Source of the DNA: Prevotellaceae bacterium
GTDB lineage: Bacteria > Bacteroidota > Bacteroidia > Bacteroidales > Bacteroidaceae
Assembly: GCA_019420585.1 (NCBI GenBank)
Contig: JAHZGX010000032.1
Coordinates: 1 to 24,906, forward strand
Reading direction: 5' to 3'
Length of the DNA stretch: 24,906 nucleotides
Shown: one piece after another, positions 7,548-14,835 of the stretch
How the letters are laid out: the number at the start of each line of letters is the position of its first letter
Position numbering within the stretch: the first letter of the stretch is position 1
Position numbers and translations under genes: made by a program
Notes under the pieces: model-generated
Database searches by the model: none
What the model was told of the DNA's origin: nothing
The model's input: the letters and a program-made list of their open reading frames with translations, nothing else

Positions 7548-7736
7548 ATCTCTTGATAAGAGAGAGATAAACCTCAAAATGGACTGCAAATCAGTTGTTT
7601 CTATTCTTATAAATATCTTTTTGCTTAATATTTGCATGCTTTTGGAATCTAGAGAGTCTTTTCGTGTCTAAAAATTCCTTTGTATTGATTCTTTTATGTA
7701 ACTTTACATTCTAACTTTCATCTCTTATCAAGAGAT
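7548..7736. promoter_or_regulatory. Probable invertible promoter segment bounded by 16-bp inverted repeats
   Basis: ATCTCTTGATAAGAGA at 7548-7563 is exactly inverted at 7721-7736 (TCTCTTATCAAGAGAT). They bound 157 bp. Each arm is itself nearly palindromic: 6-bp half-sites TCTCTT/AAGAGA around a 3-bp asymmetric core (ATC/GAT). That is the form expected of a tyrosine-recombinase crossover site. The left arm ends 19 bp before the start codon of the restriction-modification operon. A tyrosine recombinase gene lies 90 bp beyond the right arm. No TAnnTTTG-like element on the minus strand points at the operon in this orientation, while a candidate points right. I infer a phase switch in the OFF state. 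Confidence 0.8.
7679..7706 (+). promoter_or_regulatory. Candidate Bacteroidetes promoter inside the invertible segment
   Basis: TTTG at 7679-7682 and TAACTTTA at 7699-7706 (7 of 8 with TAnnTTTG counting the free positions) form a rightward promoter-like pair. The spacing is only 16 bp, shorter than the usual 19-21. Start of transcription would fall near 7714, before the right repeat. If the segment flipped, the start would map near 7570, about 40 nt upstream of the operon's ATG. Confidence 0.45.
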
Positions 7737-7757
7737 TTGGAGATTCTTGGATGAAAT

Positions 7758-7789
7758 ATAGCCTCAGAATCAGATGATTCTGAGGCTAT
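7758..7789. terminator. Hairpin terminator between the invertible segment and the recombinase gene
   Basis: ATAGCCTCAGAATCA (7758-7772) pairs perfectly with 7775-7789, a 15-bp stem with a tight loop. T-rich sequence follows on the plus strand (TTTATTATT). It lies 37 bp past the recombinase stop codon and also faces rightward transcription leaving the invertible segment, so it can act in both directions. Confidence 0.8.
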
Positions 7790-7825
7790 GTTTATTATTG
7801 TGAGGGAATGGGTGTTGAGGTGTTC

Positions 7826-9037
7826 CTATTTCAGACTTTTCAGAATGATTGCGTTGGCGTGGTCAACGGCAGAGGTGTCAAGGCTGGCGAGGTAGATTTG
7901 TGTGGTTGTTTCTGAATCATGTCCCATTCCTTCGCTGATTACTGACAGGGGGATGCCTTTGGCTTTTGCGGCGGATGCCCAACTATGACGTGCTACATAC
8001 ATGGTCAGACGGAAATTGAGATTGAGTATTTGGGAAATCTGCTTGAGATAGCGGTTTATGTTGTAGCCTACATTGCGGTATGCGCGCCACTCGTTGATGC
8101 CTGTTGTCTTAATGATGGGCAGCAGATAGTTCGATTGGTTTTTCGGGTATTTGTTTAGGATAGACTGCATGTCGCTCGTCCACTCAATGGTTAACTGCTG
8201 TCCGGTCTTACGGCGGCGATAGGTGATGTAGCCGTTTTCCATATCTGACTTTTTCAGATAAGTCATGTCAATGAAACTCATGCCACGGAGATAGAAACTC
8301 ATCATGAACATATCACGGGCAAAGTCCAATGCAGGATTAAGTGATAAGTCCAGTTCTTTGATTTTCCTGATTATATCCAAGGGCAAGGCTCTTTTGACGG
8401 TCTTGTCAACGCCCGTGTAGACATGACGGAATGGTCTGCGGTTCTCAATGGCATCTTCTTCCACGGCACGGTTATAGACTGCGCGGAGAATGCGGGTGTA
8501 AAAGGAGATGGTATTGAATGTAATCCCTCTGCCGCGATGCCATGCTTCAAAGTCCTCCATTACTTCGGAGTTGAGGTTGTCGAGCATTATGTCTTCGTCT
8601 TTTCGGAACTTCTTGAAACTGTTAAGGGTGGTTTTATAGGTTTCGGCAGTCCTGACCTTGCCATTTTGCTTTAACTTGGCAATGATGCCTTCCATGAAGT
8701 TGAAGAGAGAGTATTCATGTGAGTAGCGGTTGAACTCGCCAATTACATCATCGGTGGTGTAGGGGACTCCCCGGGCATCCAGTTTTCGGCTGATTCTGGA
8801 CAGGCGTTCCATGTCCCATCTGATACGTTCGCGAACAGAGAGGATAAAGGATTTGCGTTTGCTTCTGTGAGATGTTGTCACCATTGAACGTTTTTCATCC
8901 CATTCAGAAGGGAGCACATGATAGCCGGTCAACAATTGGCGTGTCTTGCGCTCATGGATAACTTGATAATAGATGGTGCCTTCACGGTCTGTGACAGTTG
9001 AGAGGCGGAATTTTACTTTTGCGAATGCCATATACAT
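7826..9037 (-). CDS. Tyrosine site-specific recombinase (phage-integrase family)
   Basis: A 403-residue recombinase with an N-terminal arm-binding region, a SAM-like core-binding domain (about 105-200) and a catalytic domain. Visible catalytic residues are Arg251 (YLRGMSF), Lys277 (RRRKTGQ), Arg350 (VARHSW), His373 (MGHDS) and nucleophile Tyr382 (TQIYLASLD). The first residue of the HxxR box is Tyr347 rather than His, as in many Bacteroidetes members. The ATG at 9037 gives MYMAF; the ATG at 9031 (MAFAKVKF) fits as well. No excisionase, relaxase or transfer gene is nearby, and it lies beside a pair of 16-bp inverted repeats. I infer that it is the invertase for that segment rather than the integrase of a mobile element. 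It is divergent from the HU-like gene. Confidence 0.93.
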   Translation of the reverse strand: MYMAFAKVKFRLSTVTDREGTIYYQVIHERKTRQLLTGYHVLPSEWDEKRSMVTTSHRSKRKSFILSVRERIRWDMERLSRISRKLDARGVPYTTDDVIGEFNRYSHEYSLFNFMEGIIAKLKQNGKVRTAETYKTTLNSFKKFRKDEDIMLDNLNSEVMEDFEAWHRGRGITFNTISFYTRILRAVYNRAVEEDAIENRRPFRHVYTGVDKTVKRALPLDIIRKIKELDLSLNPALDFARDMFMMSFYLRGMSFIDMTYLKKSDMENGYITYRRRKTGQQLTIEWTSDMQSILNKYPKNQSNYLLPIIKTTGINEWRAYRNVGYNINRYLKQISQILNLNFRLTMYVARHSWASAAKAKGIPLSVISEGMGHDSETTTQIYLASLDTSAVDHANAIILKSLK

Positions 9038-9170
9038 GATTGGTTTAATATTTCCACTAATATTAAAGAATAAAAGGAGAACACAGCGAATGTCAATGAG
9101 AATATATCTATGTGATTAAGGGGGAGATTTGGGATAAAGTACTTTTGCAAGTCAATTATTGTATAATGTC

Positions 9171-9254
9171 GTTTCTAACTTTGAAATGTGCGTTTCGTGG
9201 TTGGAAATAATGGTTTCTCGGTTTGAAATGATGGTTTCAAATTTGGAAACGAAT
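9171..9254. repeat. Four 21-bp tandem repeats upstream of the HU-like gene
   Basis: Imperfect units begin at 9171, 9192, 9213 and 9234, each starting GTTTC and carrying TTTGAAA or TTGGAAA about 9 bases later. The last unit, GTTTCAAATTTGGAAAC, is close to a palindrome. A 21-bp period is two helical turns, so any bound protein would sit on one face of the helix. The fourth copy contains the -33 TTTG of the promoter. Confidence 0.85.
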
Positions 9255-9273
9255 GACTCTTGGCGTATCTTTG
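9242..9273 (+). promoter_or_regulatory. Consensus Bacteroidetes promoter for the HU-like gene
   Basis: TTTG at 9242-9245, 20 bp, TATCTTTG at 9266-9273. Both elements match the Bacteroidetes primary-sigma consensus exactly. Transcription would begin near 9280, which favours the ATG at 9357 (or 9333) over upstream starts. Confidence 0.8.
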
Positions 9274-9356
9274 TATGTGGAATCGTGTTCCGGAGGATGT
9301 GCTTATGGATACCTGAGGAGGGCGATACGTGGATGTTCACTAAAACTATAAAGTTT

Positions 9357-10004
9357 ATGGCAAGGTATATCAAGCAGGAGATGGCTGACCTGAGAGGTGA
9401 CGGGAAGCAGCGGAACTATTACAGAATGAAGGTGGAACGGAACATTGGGACCAAAGAACTGATACGGCACATGACGCATCCCGGTTCGGGGCTCAGCCGT
9501 GCCATGGTTGTCCATGTGATGGAGGCGCTTGCTGAGCAGTTGGCTATGGATTTGGCTGAAGGTTACTCGGTGTCTGTGGACGGGATTGGGACGTTTACGG
9601 CCACGGTGGGAGTGGAGGACAAGTCCCCAAGGGCAGATGGGGACGGCGAGGCGAAGCGGAATGCGCGCAGCCTGACTGTGACGGGAGTGAACTGTCGCGC
9701 CGACAAGCAATTGGTCAAGGAGGTGGCTCTGCGCTGCAAGTTGAAGAAGTGGGGTGAGAGCAGGATAAGGCGTTCGGCCTACAGCAAGGAGCAACGCCTG
9801 GGGCTTGCCGTGGCATATCTTGCCGATTTGGCGCACCCGGTGATGAGGCTTGATGATTATGTACGTCTCACGGGAGTGTCGCGCTCCACTGCTTCAAGGG
9901 AATTGAAGGAGTTCACCCGAGGGGCAGATTCTCCGATAGGTTGCATCGGGCGTGGCTCGGCCTTGGCGTTTGTGAGGAAAGACAATGCGGCTGTGGAGGG
10001 GTAG
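9357..10004 (+). CDS. HU-family DNA-binding protein with C-terminal helix-turn-helix
   Basis: A 215-residue protein of the long Bacteroidetes HU-like (viral-histone-like) family. Residues 1-120 carry the HU-type fold, recognised by YYRMKVERNIG, the LAEGYSVSVDGIGTF turn and the conserved RNA.S..V.GVN.RADK segment. A C-terminal extension includes a helix-turn-helix (DYVRLTGVSRSTASRELKEF, about 167-186) and the GRGS ending motif. The ATG at 9357 (MARYIKQEM) is the family's usual start; the frame runs further upstream through the repeat array, but a consensus promoter lies inside that stretch. It is divergent from the recombinase and convergent with valS. A DNA-bending role is known for the family; a role in the neighbouring inversion is speculation. 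Confidence 0.9.
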   Translation: MARYIKQEMADLRGDGKQRNYYRMKVERNIGTKELIRHMTHPGSGLSRAMVVHVMEALAEQLAMDLAEGYSVSVDGIGTFTATVGVEDKSPRADGDGEAKRNARSLTVTGVNCRADKQLVKEVALRCKLKKWGESRIRRSAYSKEQRLGLAVAYLADLAHPVMRLDDYVRLTGVSRSTASRELKEFTRGADSPIGCIGRGSALAFVRKDNAAVEG

Positions 10005-10082
10005 GTTTCTTGTTCCCATTGTCCTTTAGGTTCTTTCGCGTCTTGGGGACATGCCGTTCTTTCTCCATGTACATGTATATAT

Positions 10083-10117
10083 AGTGAGGGCGCGCCATGA
10101 TTTGGCGCGCCCTCACT
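10083..10117. terminator. Bidirectional hairpin terminator between the HU-like gene and valS
   Basis: A perfect 15-bp GC-rich stem (10083-10097 with 10103-10117, containing GGGCGCGCC) with a 5-base loop lies between the two convergent genes. Tails are only modestly T-rich, but position and strength support a shared terminator. Confidence 0.82.
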
Positions 10118-10145
10118 TGCTTCTGTCTGTGGTGCCGGTGCCTCT

Positions 10146-12872
10146 TTAACTGAGGCTGCGCACAGTCTCTTCCAGGGCAGCAATCTTGCTCTCGGCATCA
10201 GAGAGTTTCTTGCGTTCCAGATCCACCACCTGTGCAGGGGCGTTCTGTACGAAACGCTCGTTCTGCAGTTTCTTCTGTATGCCGGCCATGAATCCCTGCA
10301 GGCGTTTGATTTCCGCCTCGGCCTTCTTGATTTCCGCTTCTGCGTCTATCAGGTTGCCCAGGGGTACTGCGTACTCGTCTGTCCCGATGAGGAAGGTCTG
10401 TGAGCCCTCGCTCTTCTGTGCCACGAAGTTTACAGTCTCCAGTGCTGCCATTTTCTTTATTATCTGGCAGAGAGCCTCGTCATGTGCGTTTGACTGCCCT
10501 GCTCCGTCCGGTTCAACCACTTCCAGGGTCATCTGCTCGCGTGGTGCGATGTTCTTGCTCTGGCGTATGGCGCGCACGCCGCTGATAATCTGCTTGGCCT
10601 GTTCCATGCTTGCCAGCAAGGCGGCATCGGCCTCGGTGGGAGCGTCCAGCGTGAGAACTGATGTCATGATGCTCTCTCCCTCGGCGCGGTCGGCAATGTG
10701 CTGGTAGATTTCCTCGGTGATGAAAGGCATGAAGGGGTGTATTACCTTCATCAGGTCTTCGAATATCCGGAGTGTTACCTGCAGGGTCTTCCGGTCGATG
10801 GGAGCCTGGTATGCGGGCTTCACCATCTCCAGGTACCAGCCCGAGAACTCGTCAGTGAAGAGTTTGAAGGCCGTCATCAGAGCCTCGTTGAGACGGTACT
10901 TGGAATAGAGGTCGTTGATTTCTGCCACCTCGGCACGCATCTTGGCCTGCATCCACTCAATGGCTCGTGTGCTTGCCTGGGGCTGCTCCGTGTCACTCAC
11001 TTCCCATCCCTGTACCAGGCGGAAGGCGTTCCATATCTTGTTGCAGAAGTTTGCACCCTGCTTGCAAAGGTCTTCCTTGAAAAGGATGTCGTTGCCTGCA
11101 GGTGCCGCCAGAAGCATGCCCATGCGCACCCCATCTGCGCCGTACTTGTCAATCAACCCTATTGGGTCGGGGCTGTTGCCCAGGGATTTCGACATCTTCC
11201 TGCCCAGTTCGTCGCGCACGATACCTGTGAAGTATACGCTGCGGAAAGGCACGTCATGCAGATACTCCTCGCCTGCCATGATCATGCGAGCCACCCAGAA
11301 GAATATGATGTCCGGGCCGGTCACCAGCACGGAGGTGGGATAATAATAGCCGATTTCCTCGTTGCCGGGATTCGTGATGCCCTTGAATAGGGAGATGGGC
11401 CAAAGCCAGGAGGAGAACCATGTGTCGAGCGCGTCCTCGTCGTGGCGCAGGTCTTCAGGCTTCAGGTCGGGCATGTTGAACTGCCTGCGTGCCTTCTCCA
11501 GTGCCTCCTCGGCGGTCATGGCCACCACGAAGCGCTCTTCCTCCCCCTCGGGAGTGGGCACAAAGTAGGCCGGTATGCGGTGTCCCCACCACAGTTGGCG
11601 GCTGATGCACCAGTCCTGTATGTTCTCCAGCCAGTTGCGGTACGTGCTGACGTACTTGGTGGGGTAGAATTTGATTTTTCCTTCAAGTACGGGCGGCAGG
11701 GCAATGTCGGCAAAGTGCTTCATGGAGAGGAACCATTGCTTGCATAGGCGAGGCTCCACAGCCGTGTCCTGGTTGCGCTCGCTATAGCCTACCTTGTTCT
11801 CATAGTCCTCAATGCGTTCCATCAGTCCGGCTTCCTGCAGGTCGATGGCAATCTGCCTGCGCACGTCCATGCGGTCCATGCCCACATACATGCCTGCGGC
11901 CTCTGATATGGTGCCGTCGGGATTGAAGATGTCGATGGTCTCCAGATTATGCGTCTTGCCCAGTTGGTAGTCATTCACGTCATGCGCCGGGGTGACCTTC
12001 AGACAGCCCGTTCCAAACTCAATGTCCACGTAGCGGTCCTCTATGACGGGAATCACCCTGCCTACCAGAGGCACCACCACCTTGTGCCCGCGCAGCCACT
12101 GGTTTTTTACATCCTTGGGGTTGATGCACATGGCTGTGTCGCCCATGATGGTCTCGGGACGCGTGGTGGCCACCACTGCATAGTACCGTCCATCGGCATC
12201 CCGGTGCAGCACCTCGCCCTCCTGTCCTGTGGGGCACACGGGATGCGTGTCCTGGTCGGCTACATAGTAGCGCAGGTGGAACAGATGACTCTTCTCATCG
12301 CGGTAGATGACCTCCTCCGTGCTGAGCACGGTCTGAGCCTTGGGATCCCAGTTAACCATGCGCAGTCCGCGGTAAATCAGTCCCTTGTCATACAGGTCAC
12401 AGAAGACGCGCAGCACGCTTTCGCTGCGTTCCTCATCCATGGTGAATGAGGTGCGATCCCAGTCGCAACTGGCTCCCAGGCGGCGTAACTGCTTCAGGAT
12501 GATGCCACCGTGCTCATGTGTCCAGTCCCATGCGTGCTTGAGGAACTCGTCTCTGGTGAGGTCGCGCTTCTTGATGCCCTGTTCTGCCAGGCGGTTCACT
12601 ACCTTGGCCTCAGTGGCTATGCTGGCGTGGTCAGTGCCGGGCACCCAGCAGGCATTCTTGCCTTCAAGGCGTGCCTTGCGCACGAGTATGTCCTGTATGG
12701 TGTTGTTGAGCATGTGTCCCATGTGCAGTACGCCGGTCACGTTTGGCGGCGGTATCACCACGGTGTACGGGTCGCGTCCGTCGGGCTTGCTGCTGAAAAG
12801 TTTGCGGCTCACCCAGTATTCGTACCATTTGCCCTCAATCTCCGAGGGAGAGTACTTCGATGCTAATTCCAT
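10146..12872 (-). CDS. valS: Valine--tRNA ligase
   Basis: A 908-residue class I aminoacyl-tRNA synthetase that charges tRNA-Val in the cytoplasm. The HIGH signature is HMGH (residues 50-53, after PPPNVTGVL), and KMSKS is at 559-563 (GRKMSKSLGN). The editing domain is present around 200-350 with ATTRPETIMGD, and the C-terminal ~70 residues form the coiled-coil arm (EIKKAEAEIKRLQG). The enzyme is slightly long; a short insertion near residues 205-230 of the editing domain explains part of this. The ATG at 12872 fits the conserved N-terminus. It is divergent from mazG across a 170-bp gap with promoter elements for both. Confidence 0.97.
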   Translation of the reverse strand: MELASKYSPSEIEGKWYEYWVSRKLFSSKPDGRDPYTVVIPPPNVTGVLHMGHMLNNTIQDILVRKARLEGKNACWVPGTDHASIATEAKVVNRLAEQGIKKRDLTRDEFLKHAWDWTHEHGGIILKQLRRLGASCDWDRTSFTMDEERSESVLRVFCDLYDKGLIYRGLRMVNWDPKAQTVLSTEEVIYRDEKSHLFHLRYYVADQDTHPVCPTGQEGEVLHRDADGRYYAVVATTRPETIMGDTAMCINPKDVKNQWLRGHKVVVPLVGRVIPVIEDRYVDIEFGTGCLKVTPAHDVNDYQLGKTHNLETIDIFNPDGTISEAAGMYVGMDRMDVRRQIAIDLQEAGLMERIEDYENKVGYSERNQDTAVEPRLCKQWFLSMKHFADIALPPVLEGKIKFYPTKYVSTYRNWLENIQDWCISRQLWWGHRIPAYFVPTPEGEEERFVVAMTAEEALEKARRQFNMPDLKPEDLRHDEDALDTWFSSWLWPISLFKGITNPGNEEIGYYYPTSVLVTGPDIIFFWVARMIMAGEEYLHDVPFRSVYFTGIVRDELGRKMSKSLGNSPDPIGLIDKYGADGVRMGMLLAAPAGNDILFKEDLCKQGANFCNKIWNAFRLVQGWEVSDTEQPQASTRAIEWMQAKMRAEVAEINDLYSKYRLNEALMTAFKLFTDEFSGWYLEMVKPAYQAPIDRKTLQVTLRIFEDLMKVIHPFMPFITEEIYQHIADRAEGESIMTSVLTLDAPTEADAALLASMEQAKQIISGVRAIRQSKNIAPREQMTLEVVEPDGAGQSNAHDEALCQIIKKMAALETVNFVAQKSEGSQTFLIGTDEYAVPLGNLIDAEAEIKKAEAEIKRLQGFMAGIQKKLQNERFVQNAPAQVVDLERKKLSDAESKIAALEETVRSLS

Positions 12873-12907
12873 GTCTGTGATATGTTTTGTTCGTTTGTTC
12901 CGAGTTG

Positions 12908-12915
12908 CAAAGGTA
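12908..12915 (-). promoter_or_regulatory. -7 promoter element for valS
   Basis: TACCTTTG reads leftward (plus-strand CAAAGGTA), matching TAnnTTTG, about 36 bp upstream of the valS start. No TTTG lies at the expected -33 distance, so only the -7 half is supported. Confidence 0.5.
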
Positions 12916-12947
12916 CGAAATTCCGCTGTAACTCGTGGAAAAAGTCT

Positions 12948-12955
12948 TAATTTTG
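12948..12955 (+). promoter_or_regulatory. -7 promoter element for mazG
   Basis: TAATTTTG matches TAnnTTTG and lies about 88 bp upstream of the mazG start on the divergent strand. The -33 element is not evident. Confidence 0.45.
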
Positions 12956-13042
12956 CAGGGCGGAGCGCAGCATGTGCCTCAGGCAGGAGTGCTGCAGGTT
13001 CCGTGCATGTCAGATATTAAGGGATTGAAATCTTAAAGTAAA

Positions 13043-13843
13043 ATGGGAATACATACGAGAGAAGAGCAGATGGCAGCTTTCGGGCGCCTGCTGGATGTGC
13101 TGGATAACTTGCGCGAGAAGTGCCCCTGGGACCGCAAGCAGACTAACGAGAGCCTGCGTCCCAACACCATTGAGGAGACCTACGAATTGTGTGACGCGCT
13201 GATGAAGGACGACACGCTGAACATTGAAAAGGAACTGGGTGACGTGCTGCTCCATGTTTGCTTCTATGCGAAAATCGGCAGCGAGAAAGGACAGTTCGAC
13301 ATTGCCGATGTGTGCAACAAACTCTGTGACAAACTCATCTTCCGCCATCCTCATGTCTATGGGGACACTGTGGCCAAGACGGCAGGTGAGGTGGTGAAGA
13401 CCTGGGAACAGATGAAGCAGCGCGAGAAGGACGGAAACCGCACGGTGCTGGCCGGCGTGCCCGATGCTTTGCCTTCGCTCATCAAGGCCTACAGGATTCA
13501 GGACAAGGCGCGTGGAGTGGGTTTCGACTGGGAGAAACGCGAGGATGTGTGGCAGAAAGTGCGCGAAGAGATGGGTGAACTGGAGCAGGAACTGCAGCGG
13601 GAGGACAGCCGTGAACGGCAGGCCGAGGAATACGGAGACTTCCTTTTCAGTCTGATAAATGCCGGCCGTCTGTACCATATCAATCCCGACAATGCGCTGG
13701 AACGCACTAACCAGAAGTTCATCCGGCGCTTCACCTATGTGGAGCAGCGTGCCAAGGAGATGGGGCTGGAGATGCGTGACATGACGCTTGCACAGATGGA
13801 TGAACTCTGGGACGAGGCCAAGCGCAAGGAACGCAGAGAATAG
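13043..13843 (+). CDS. mazG: Nucleoside triphosphate pyrophosphohydrolase MazG
   Basis: A 266-residue all-alpha NTP pyrophosphatase, which hydrolyses NTPs or dNTPs to the monophosphate plus pyrophosphate. Two tandem MazG domains are visible. The first carries the metal-binding EExxE...ExxD pattern (EETYELCD, then EKELGDVLLH); the second has EEMGELEQEL and EEYGDFLF. CPWDRKQTNESLRPNTIEE near the N-terminus is a family hallmark. The ATG at 13043 follows an A-rich leader. It is divergent from valS and convergent with the small periplasmic protein gene. Confidence 0.96.
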   Translation: MGIHTREEQMAAFGRLLDVLDNLREKCPWDRKQTNESLRPNTIEETYELCDALMKDDTLNIEKELGDVLLHVCFYAKIGSEKGQFDIADVCNKLCDKLIFRHPHVYGDTVAKTAGEVVKTWEQMKQREKDGNRTVLAGVPDALPSLIKAYRIQDKARGVGFDWEKREDVWQKVREEMGELEQELQREDSRERQAEEYGDFLFSLINAGRLYHINPDNALERTNQKFIRRFTYVEQRAKEMGLEMRDMTLAQMDELWDEAKRKERRE

Positions 13844-13913
13844 GCCGGGGCAGCATGAGGTGGCATGCGGGTGTGTTCTTGCCGGCGCCGGACTTCCCTT
13901 TTTTGTACAAATA

Positions 13914-13941
13914 ACGCCTGGCCACAATAGTGGTCAGGCGT
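13914..13941. terminator. Bidirectional hairpin terminator after mazG
   Basis: ACGCCTGGCCAC (13914-13925) pairs with 13930-13941 with one wobble position and a 4-base loop. It lies in the gap between the convergent mazG and 13982-14464 genes. Confidence 0.75.
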
Positions 13942-13981
13942 GAGTGGGGTGGGGGTAGCCTGTCTGCCTGCCCCTGCATTG

Positions 13982-14464
13982 TTACTTGCCGGCTTTGTCT
14001 TTTCGCTTGAAGTCGCCGAGCATGCGGCGGTGGAACTTGTCCTCGGCCTTCATGGCCAAGTATACCTTGCGGGCGGGAATGGCCTTGCACATCTTCTTGT
14101 AATACTGCTCTTCCAATTCCGCCTTCTTCACTTCCAGGCTCTTTATCTTCTGTACGGCAGACAGGAACTCCTTGTCATCGGCATCATTGGCCGGGCTGTT
14201 GCGCTTGAGGCGGAATATCTCTTCCTGCTGTTGCCTCTGTTCTTCCTTCATCTTGTGAAACAGCGGGAAGAAGGCCTTTGACTCACTGCCCGTCAGTCCT
14301 GCCTCCCTGCTGATGAACCTTTCCAGGTGCATGCGGAATTCCTTGGGGTTGAACTTCGGTCTGTGCGACTGGGCGTATGCTCCTGCTAGGATTGCCAGCA
14401 TCATGAGCATGATGCAGGAGGCTCTTCTGAGCCATTTGTTTCTCTCTTGTGTGTCCATGTTCAT
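13982..14464 (-). CDS. Periplasmic Spy/LTXXQ-like helical protein in a sigma-factor operon
   Basis: A 160-residue protein with an N-terminal signal peptide (basic RRAS, hydrophobic core IMLMMLAILAGA, cleavage near AYAQ). The mature part is helical and rich in Glu, Lys and Gln, with FNPKEFRMHLERFI, then a glutamine-rich stretch and a basic C-terminus. Length and composition recall the Spy/CpxP or periplasmic metal-sensor class, but I cannot assign a family firmly. Its start overlaps the end of the anti-sigma-like gene by four bases (ATGA), which implies translational coupling. It is the last gene of a three-gene operon with the ECF sigma factor, so a periplasmic stress-sensing or scavenging role is likely. 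Confidence 0.75.
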   Translation of the reverse strand: MNMDTQERNKWLRRASCIMLMMLAILAGAYAQSHRPKFNPKEFRMHLERFISREAGLTGSESKAFFPLFHKMKEEQRQQQEEIFRLKRNSPANDADDKEFLSAVQKIKSLEVKKAELEEQYYKKMCKAIPARKVYLAMKAEDKFHRRMLGDFKRKDKAGK

Positions 14465-14790
14465 TTTGCTTCGGTCAGGTAATAGGCTATCTCCGCATTG
14501 TCTATCATTGAATAGTCCAGTGCATCGTCAATGTATTTGTCGTGTGCCAGTTCGGCTTGCCGCTCATTCCGCATGCCCATGCCCAGGAGTGTGAATCCCG
14601 CTGTGGCTACGCATCCGGCCATCACTGCGGCCACAGTCCAGCGCGTTGCCAACCTCCTGCGTTGCCGTGCCTTGACTTGCTGCATCACTTTTCCGGGAAA
14701 CTCGTTGAAGTATCCCTCGGGTGCGCAGTAAGGGTTGGCTGCGTTGGTGAGTTGCCTGAACATCATCTCCTCATCGGTGTGTTGTCTCAT
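14461..14790 (-). CDS. Anti-sigma-like single-pass membrane protein
   Basis: A 109-residue protein with a cytoplasmic N-terminus containing NPYCAPEGYFNEFPGKVM, a pattern common in small Bacteroidetes proteins encoded next to ECF sigma factors. A single transmembrane helix (about residues 50-71) precedes a short periplasmic tail. An upstream in-frame ATG exists at 14832, but AGGAGG lies 7 bases before the ATG at 14790, which decides the start. It lies between the sigma factor and the secreted helical protein in the same operon. An anti-sigma role is inferred from context and topology. Confidence 0.72.
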   Translation of the reverse strand: MRQHTDEEMMFRQLTNAANPYCAPEGYFNEFPGKVMQQVKARQRRRLATRWTVAAVMAGCVATAGFTLLGMGMRNERQAELAHDKYIDDALDYSMIDNAEIAYYLTEAK

Positions 14791-14797
14791 GTTATTT

Positions 14798-14803
14798 CCT
14801 CCT
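14798..14803 (-). promoter_or_regulatory. Strong ribosome binding site fixing the anti-sigma-like start
   Basis: Read leftward, AAAGGAGGAAATAAC precedes the ATG at 14790. AGGAGG is 7 bases from the start codon. Such a clear Shine-Dalgarno site is unusual in this phylum and selects this start over the ATG at 14832. Confidence 0.7.
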
Positions 14804-14835
14804 TTGTCTGTTGGATAAACTTCTGCAGTCATGGT

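Larger units (their letters stand above)
9038..9356. other. Divergent regulatory gap between recombinase and HU-like genes
   Basis: This 319-bp gap carries the start regions of both genes. It holds four 21-bp repeats (9171-9254), a consensus rightward promoter (9242-9273), and an isolated TACTTTTG at 9140-9147 that lacks a partner TTTG at the right distance. A frame is open through the repeats in both directions and would encode heptad repeats, but the promoter position argues that this part is not translated. No clear leftward promoter for the recombinase was found. Confidence 0.6.

Noticed and set aside
7826..9037. Recombinase as integrase of a genomic island or conjugative element
   Set aside because: No relaxase, transfer, excisionase or replication genes and no tRNA-end direct repeats are next to it. 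The adjacent inverted repeats fit an inversion role better. An island role cannot be excluded beyond the left edge.
9159..9356. N-terminal extension of the HU-like protein through the 21-bp repeats
   Set aside because: A consensus promoter with an expected start near 9280 lies inside it, and the family normally begins at MARYIKQ.
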